Source: an uncultured Deinococcales bacterium | GTDB taxonomy: Bacteria > Deinococcota > Deinococci > Deinococcales > Trueperaceae | Direction: 5' to 3' | DNA length: 8,850 nucleotides | Assembly: GCA_937934635.1 (NCBI GenBank) | Contig: CALGZD010000183.1 | Coordinates: 1-8,850, forward strand | Shown: piece by piece, positions 5,506 through 8,850 of the stretch | How the letters are laid out: the number at the start of each line of letters is the position of its first letter | Position numbering within the stretch: position 1 is the stretch's first letter | Position numbers and translations under genes: made by a program | Notes under the pieces: generated by a model | What the model saw: the letters and a program-made list of their open reading frames with translations, nothing else | Told to the model about the DNA's origin: nothing | Database searches by the model: none

Positions 5506-6099
5506 ATGTTACGGAAAATTGCAAATCAGTGGTGGTTATTGGGTGTTCGAGGCTTACTCAATGTAGCTTTTGGACTCGCTATTCTTTTATGGCCAGAGCT
5601 AAATGCTCCTATGTACATCAACCTATTTTGCTCACTGGCAATCGTTGAAGGGCTAATATCAATTTTCATTTCTTTACCCAACCGTCTTTATCCTGACTGG
5701 TGGGTACTATTTTTTGAAGGTTTGATAGATGTTGTTGTAGGTCTCTTCCTCATCTTTGTTTCAGTAAGTGTCACTCAGCTTTATCTAACAATTGCCACGT
5801 GGTCTTTGCTCATAGGCATTTTGTTTATTATTGCAGTTATTAGGTTTTGGCATAATGACGAAAAAAGTGATGATGATAGTAATGTTATTAAGGACGAACC
5901 ACATCATCTAACCGATGACCAACAAGGTGGGGAATCTGCTATGGGTCTAGAGGGCGTTCTTTCTATCTTCATGGCACTTAACCTCTTTTTCTTCGCCAGT
6001 GATAAGCTAGGTTTGCTTATTTTGATTACGAGCGGTTACACCATTTTGTTCGGCGTTATGATGGTTTTCCTATCCTTCAAACTAAGAAATTCCAATTAA
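5506..6099 (+). CDS. HdeD-like DUF308 integral membrane protein
   Basis: With the ATG at 5506 the product has 197 residues and opens MLRKIANQWWLLGVRGLLNV, the characteristic N-terminus of the HdeD/DUF308 family. HdeD of E. coli is linked to acid resistance; the molecular role of the family is unknown. Six membrane segments can be seen at about 9-29, 36-55, 66-86, 91-113, 147-164 and 168-190, in three similar pairs. A charged linker (115-145, KSDDDSNVIKDEPHH) separates pairs two and three and is the main departure from the short family form. The frame is open upstream to a TTG at 5404, but that start lies on the downstream edge of a hairpin, lacks a ribosome binding site and would add 34 hydrophilic residues not expected in the family. 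The rhomboid gene follows 27 nt later, so the two are probably co-transcribed. Confidence 0.78.
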   Translation: MLRKIANQWWLLGVRGLLNVAFGLAILLWPELNAPMYINLFCSLAIVEGLISIFISLPNRLYPDWWVLFFEGLIDVVVGLFLIFVSVSVTQLYLTIATWSLLIGILFIIAVIRFWHNDEKSDDDSNVIKDEPHHLTDDQQGGESAMGLEGVLSIFMALNLFFFASDKLGLLILITSGYTILFGVMMVFLSFKLRNSN

Positions 6100-6126
6100 C
6101 TGACAAGAATAGCTAGGAACAAAAGA

Positions 6127-6693
6127 ATGAAATTAAGATTTAGTTTTAATGCTCCCGTAGTCCTAACCTTTTCACTGCTAGCTGTTTCGATTTTTATTGT
6201 TGATAAACTTTTTCTTGAGTTTTTTACTATTCGTAATTTTTCGATTTCCAGAAATGTCTTCGGACTCAACCCGCTAAACTACCTACGCTTGTTTACCCAC
6301 CCACTCGGACACCTAACTTGGGAGCATCTCTTCGGGAATCTCACCTTTATATTGCTGCTAGGTCCAATTCTTGAAGAAAAATATGGCAGTATGAGATTAC
6401 TCTTGCTGATGATTGCCACAGCCTTACTCACAGGCGTTTTACATATCCTGATCTCATCTGTACCTTTGCTTGGTGCTAGCGGTATCGTCTTTATGTTTAT
6501 TGTGCTTGTTTCTATCGTCGATTTTCAAAGAGGTTCAATTCCTATTTCTTTTGTGCTCGTTGCTTTGATTTTCGTTGGTAAGGAAGTTATGGGTATTTTT
6601 GGCAATGATAACGTTTCACAGCTCACGCATATTGCAGGTGGTGTTGCAGGAGCGGTTTTTGGATTTCGACAAGAAGATAAATCTAAATACTAA
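6127..6693 (+). CDS. rhomboid family intramembrane serine protease
   Basis: Rhomboids cleave membrane proteins within or next to their transmembrane segments. This 188-residue protein is of the basic six-helix size. The oxyanion-hole pair HxxxN is at His67 and Asn71 (HLFGNL), the catalytic serine is Ser118 in LLGASG (114-119), and the catalytic histidine is His168 in THIAGGVAG (167-175), so the active site looks complete. NYLRLFTHPLGHLTWEH (51-67) forms the loop 1 region typical of the family. The start at 6127 has AGGA at 6116-6119, 7 nt upstream, and lies 27 nt after the DUF308 gene, likely the same transcript. The substrate is unknown; the DUF308 neighbour is a membrane protein and could be a partner, which is inference only. 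Upstream of the first membrane segment there is only a very short N-terminus, and no extra domain. Confidence 0.92.
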   Translation: MKLRFSFNAPVVLTFSLLAVSIFIVDKLFLEFFTIRNFSISRNVFGLNPLNYLRLFTHPLGHLTWEHLFGNLTFILLLGPILEEKYGSMRLLLLMIATALLTGVLHILISSVPLLGASGIVFMFIVLVSIVDFQRGSIPISFVLVALIFVGKEVMGIFGNDNVSQLTHIAGGVAGAVFGFRQEDKSKY

Positions 6694-6728
6694 TTTTAGC
6701 TGCAAATATACTCAACACGCTTTTCAAA

Positions 6729-6779
6729 CTTTAATATCTATCAAGCTTTAATATCTATCAAATTTTAATATCTATGTAG
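6729..6779 (+). repeat. three tandem 17-bp units after the rhomboid gene
   Basis: CTTTAATATCTATCAAG (6729-6745), CTTTAATATCTATCAAA (6746-6762) and a diverged third copy TTTTAATATCTATGTAG (6763-6779) follow without spacers, 35 bp after the rhomboid stop. The lack of spacers and low copy number rule out a CRISPR array. Confidence 0.82.
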
Positions 6780-7164
6780 TGGATTGTTATTTTATACTAT
6801 TGAATTACTAGGTAAATGTTGGGGGAGCTCGAGCCTCAAGTTCCCATTTGTATCGTTGTACTCCATAAACATGCCTAACACTGTTTGCTATACCTTTACA
6901 AAATTGCTAGATTAAGGTTAAATTAAGAACCGTTCATTACTATTTTGTCTGAAGTAATTTTGGGGTTTGTATGTACTTTTGGCAAAATGAACATAAATTA
7001 GTAAACCTTTTAGTAAACCGTGGAGATGGGACGCTATAAGCTCGTTTTAGATGACTAATCTGAAACACTCTTGGTAGTTTATGCCAGTAATTTAGGGCAA
7101 TTTAGCAACGAAGGCGGAGAAGAATTACGTACCTAGCTATCAGGTGCGAAACTAGGAGTGTGTA
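6780..7164. other. gap without a recognisable gene
   Basis: No coding frame here has family features or a convincing ribosome binding site. It contains a further tandem pair, TTAGTAAACCTT (6998-7009) and TTAGTAAACCGT (7010-7021). A weak promoter-like pair, TTGTCT (6945-6950) and TGTATG (6968-6973) with 17 nt between, could serve the gene at 7165 but is poor at the -10. Short open stretches exist, for example from 6784 to the stop at 6913, but show no domain I recognise. Confidence 0.4.
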
Positions 7165-7722
7165 GTGTCTTTCATTTATCTTGTCGAGTTTCATGGCAGT
7201 GCTCGCAATAAAAAAGCCCCTATCGAAGCACAAGCACAAATTGGTGAGTTCATGACTAGGTTGAATGCAACACCACGTGTCGCAGATCATATGCGTATGT
7301 GGGTTGATAAAGGCTTACCGTCATTTACAGATGTACAAATCAGACTAGAATTTGTACCCGAAAGTCTCGAATGGTCTGGGGTTGTTGAAATTGCCGATTG
7401 GCACAATCGACTTTCAAAAGTTAATGGCTTAGAAGAGTATTTAACGCATCTTGTCAGGGCATCAGTTAACCGTGTTATTCAAAAAATATTTGAAAAGCGT
7501 GGCTTCAAAAACTTTACCTACCGCACAGTCTCAGCCGTTGTAAATGCCGAAGAACGTCCTCAATCAATAGATGAAGAAGCAATCGCAGCAGCGAAAGAGC
7601 AAGAACGTATCAATCTTCTGGACCGTTTACCAAAGTGGTATGTCCCAGCATCTTTAGCTTTGCTAGCTGCAATACTACTGGCACTTCTTTTGATTATTTT
7701 TAGCAGTTTAAATTCAAGCTAG
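7165..7722 (+). CDS. unrecognised protein with a C-terminal membrane anchor
   Basis: I do not recognise this 185-residue protein. Residues 1-130 read as a mixed alpha/beta soluble domain with two strand-like pieces, SFIYLVEFHGS (2-12) and TDVQIRLEFVPESLEWSGVV (55-74), around a helical region, and a helix at about 86-112. An acidic/alanine-rich linker follows (129-153, SIDEEAIAAAKEQERI), then one hydrophobic segment, YVPASLALLAAILLALLLII (159-178), and only a few polar residues. That is the layout of a tail-anchored protein with its main domain in the cytosol. The start is GTG; AGGAG at 7154-7158, 6 nt upstream, is the best ribosome binding site in this area and fixes it. The gene stands alone and converges on the histidine phosphatase gene. 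There is no sign of a signal peptide, zinc site or nucleotide-binding motif. Confidence 0.75.
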   Translation: MSFIYLVEFHGSARNKKAPIEAQAQIGEFMTRLNATPRVADHMRMWVDKGLPSFTDVQIRLEFVPESLEWSGVVEIADWHNRLSKVNGLEEYLTHLVRASVNRVIQKIFEKRGFKNFTYRTVSAVVNAEERPQSIDEEAIAAAKEQERINLLDRLPKWYVPASLALLAAILLALLLIIFSSLNSS

Positions 7723-7847
7723 TACAGCGATAACTGATAATAAAAGGGTATGTTTTGGTCGCTAAACTCTGAAAAGCTTATGGGTACAGAATAGTATAGC
7801 TAATTCAGATTATTCACCCTTAGATGTTCACTTGTTAAAGCACTAGT

Positions 7848-8483
7848 TTAATCTGCATCTAGTAAACTTTTTGCCTCAACCAAAATTGACCAAGCAAGAA
7901 CATCAATAAATCCTGCAATCTCATAGCCACCACCTACGGTTGGCTTAAAGATAATGGCATCACCTTCACCAAAAGGAGTGTTGCGTCCTGTCTTTATACC
8001 TGTTGCACCTTCTAGTGTGCCAATATGCGCCACGATAAAGGTATTTGTACCTGTAGCAGGAGGTGTGCCTAGTAGCGTTGGAAGCTCGGCAAATAAATCG
8101 CTACGAGTGATGATTTCGTAATCTTCATTGTAGTCTTCGCTAAAAGCAAGCTCTGTTGTTTCCTTAGTTCGGCAATACTCAGTGCTTATCAAACGACCAA
8201 CAGGCAAATCCAACGCTTGAAACGCTATTGCAATATTCCGAGCTTCTTCACGTCCTCGTTCAGAAAGTAACCTCTGTTTATTACAATCTGTCAAATCGGT
8301 ATCCCCACGGATTCTGTCTGTGTGCGTATGACGTACATAAACGGTATAACCACCTGGCGAAAGCATATGCAAAATGTTTTGTGCCTGCTGTATACGAGTT
8401 GGAATATTTTGCGCTTGCCCACAAGTGAAGGTTGTGATGGCAATAAAGACACAAAGCATCCACCTGAATTTTGTAACTAACAT
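7848..8483 (-). CDS. exported histidine phosphatase family protein
   Basis: The 211-residue product opens with a signal peptide (MLVTKFRWMLCVFIAITTFT, cleavage probably near GQAQ, 22-25), so it acts in the periplasm or outside. The mature part has the histidine phosphatase fold: Arg51-His52 in VYVRHTHTD carry the phosphate-accepting histidine, Arg105 in STEYCRTKETTELAF (100-114) is the second phosphate-binding arginine, and His153 in VAHIGTLEGATG is the second conserved histidine. The family consensus RHG is RHT here. DCNKQRLLSERGREEAR (66-82) is typical of the exported subfamily; Cys67 and Cys104 could form a disulfide. The start ATG is fixed by AGGAG 5 nt upstream (on the minus strand); the frame extends 11 codons further, but those would spoil the signal peptide. 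The substrate is unknown. A glycosyltransferase gene ends 135 bp upstream on the same strand. Confidence 0.87.
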   Translation of the reverse strand: MLVTKFRWMLCVFIAITTFTCGQAQNIPTRIQQAQNILHMLSPGGYTVYVRHTHTDRIRGDTDLTDCNKQRLLSERGREEARNIAIAFQALDLPVGRLISTEYCRTKETTELAFSEDYNEDYEIITRSDLFAELPTLLGTPPATGTNTFIVAHIGTLEGATGIKTGRNTPFGEGDAIIFKPTVGGGYEIAGFIDVLAWSILVEAKSLLDAD

Positions 8484-8618
8484 ATTGTCTCCTAATATTG
8501 AGGATATGTCATACATTTATGCGATAGGTGTAAGAATAGTTTGCTTATCTCATAATGCCATTTTCGTCATTATTTTATCGAGTTTGGGAGTATGCTTTAT
8601 CAACTTATTATTGTTAGC

Positions 8619-8850
8619 TTAGGTTTTATCAACACTCATTTGTCGAATCACCGAAATCTGTTCGGTAAGCAATCCTAGAAAAAAGAAAATCAAACCAGAG
8701 AGTATTGACAGCAAGGCACCAGAAGAAACACCATTACCTCTTAACACAAGTGGCAAACCCCATATCACTCCTATTGAAAAACAGAAAATGGAAAGAGGTA
8801 GGAAAATCTTCATGGGGTTAAATAAAAGAACGATATTAAAAATCTCTTTG
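8619..8850 (-). CDS. C-terminal end of a membrane-anchored family 2 glycosyltransferase (partial)
   Basis: The frame is open to the right edge of the window and only the last 76 residues are seen. They comprise a segment beginning FNPMKIFLPLSIFCFSIG with a first membrane helix, the linker RGNGVSSGALL, a second helix (ILSGLIFFFLGLLTEQ) and a short basic end. By family knowledge this is the two-helix C-terminal anchor of GT2 enzymes of the GtrB/dolichol-phosphate-mannose-synthase kind, which move a sugar from a nucleotide to a polyprenyl phosphate at the inner membrane; the RGxGVSxGALL and EQISxIR patterns are characteristic. The catalytic GT-A domain would lie beyond the window. An internal ATG at 8813 is not the likely start, because the frame remains open and in character upstream of it. 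Confidence 0.72.
   Translation of the reverse strand, partial: KEIFNIVLLFNPMKIFLPLSIFCFSIGVIWGLPLVLRGNGVSSGALLSILSGLIFFFLGLLTEQISVIRQMSVDKT

Noticed and set aside
6729..6779. Repeats considered as a CRISPR array
   Set aside because: Units are 17 bp, directly adjacent, with no spacers and no cas genes.
8374..8622. 82-codon plus-strand frame opposite the phosphatase start
   Set aside because: It lies antisense to the signal-peptide coding region and promoter area, and shows no domain or ribosome binding site.

Overview
The window is AT-rich bacterial DNA (about 40% G+C by eye) with well separated genes, short tandem duplications in most gaps, and remnants of mobile DNA. The gene families (ectoine synthase, a HODM/DUF3445 haem N-demethylase-like protein, DUF2937, a tRNA-Asn with encoded CCA) point to a salt-adapted, probably marine, Gram-negative bacterium, most likely a proteobacterium. 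The seryl-tRNA synthetase is not typically proteobacterial, so the assignment is tentative.

Layout: (1) 11-2020, plus strand: a tight three-gene operon tail of ectC, a class I SAM methyltransferase and a DUF3445 protein, joined by a 1-nt overlap and a 7-nt gap; ectA and ectB would be expected to the left of the window. (2) 2021-2498: a gap holding a 158-bp MITE-like element with 17-bp inverted ends and TA flanks. (3) 2499-3173: a DUF2937 membrane protein. (4) 3174-4037: a decayed IS1-type insA fragment, a strong hairpin, an intrinsic terminator and tRNA-Asn(GTT) on the minus strand with its promoter, then a repeat-rich leader before serS. (5) 4038-5324: serS. (6) 5506-6693: a HdeD-like DUF308 membrane protein followed 27 nt later by an apparently active rhomboid protease. 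(7) 6694-7164: a gene-poor gap with tandem repeats. (8) 7165-7722: an unrecognised protein with a single C-terminal membrane anchor. (9) Minus strand, 7848-8483: an exported histidine phosphatase; 8619-8850: the C-terminal end of a membrane-anchored family 2 glycosyltransferase that runs off the right edge.

The genes do not form one evident system. The most coherent unit is the left operon, where ectoine synthesis is coupled to a methyltransferase and an oxidative N-demethylase-like protein; that combination suggests handling of a methylated osmolyte or amine, but this is inference. The other notable trait is the density of 9-18 bp direct tandem duplications in gaps, inside a coding sequence and inside the dead insA, where a 10-bp triplication accounts exactly for one of the two frameshifts.
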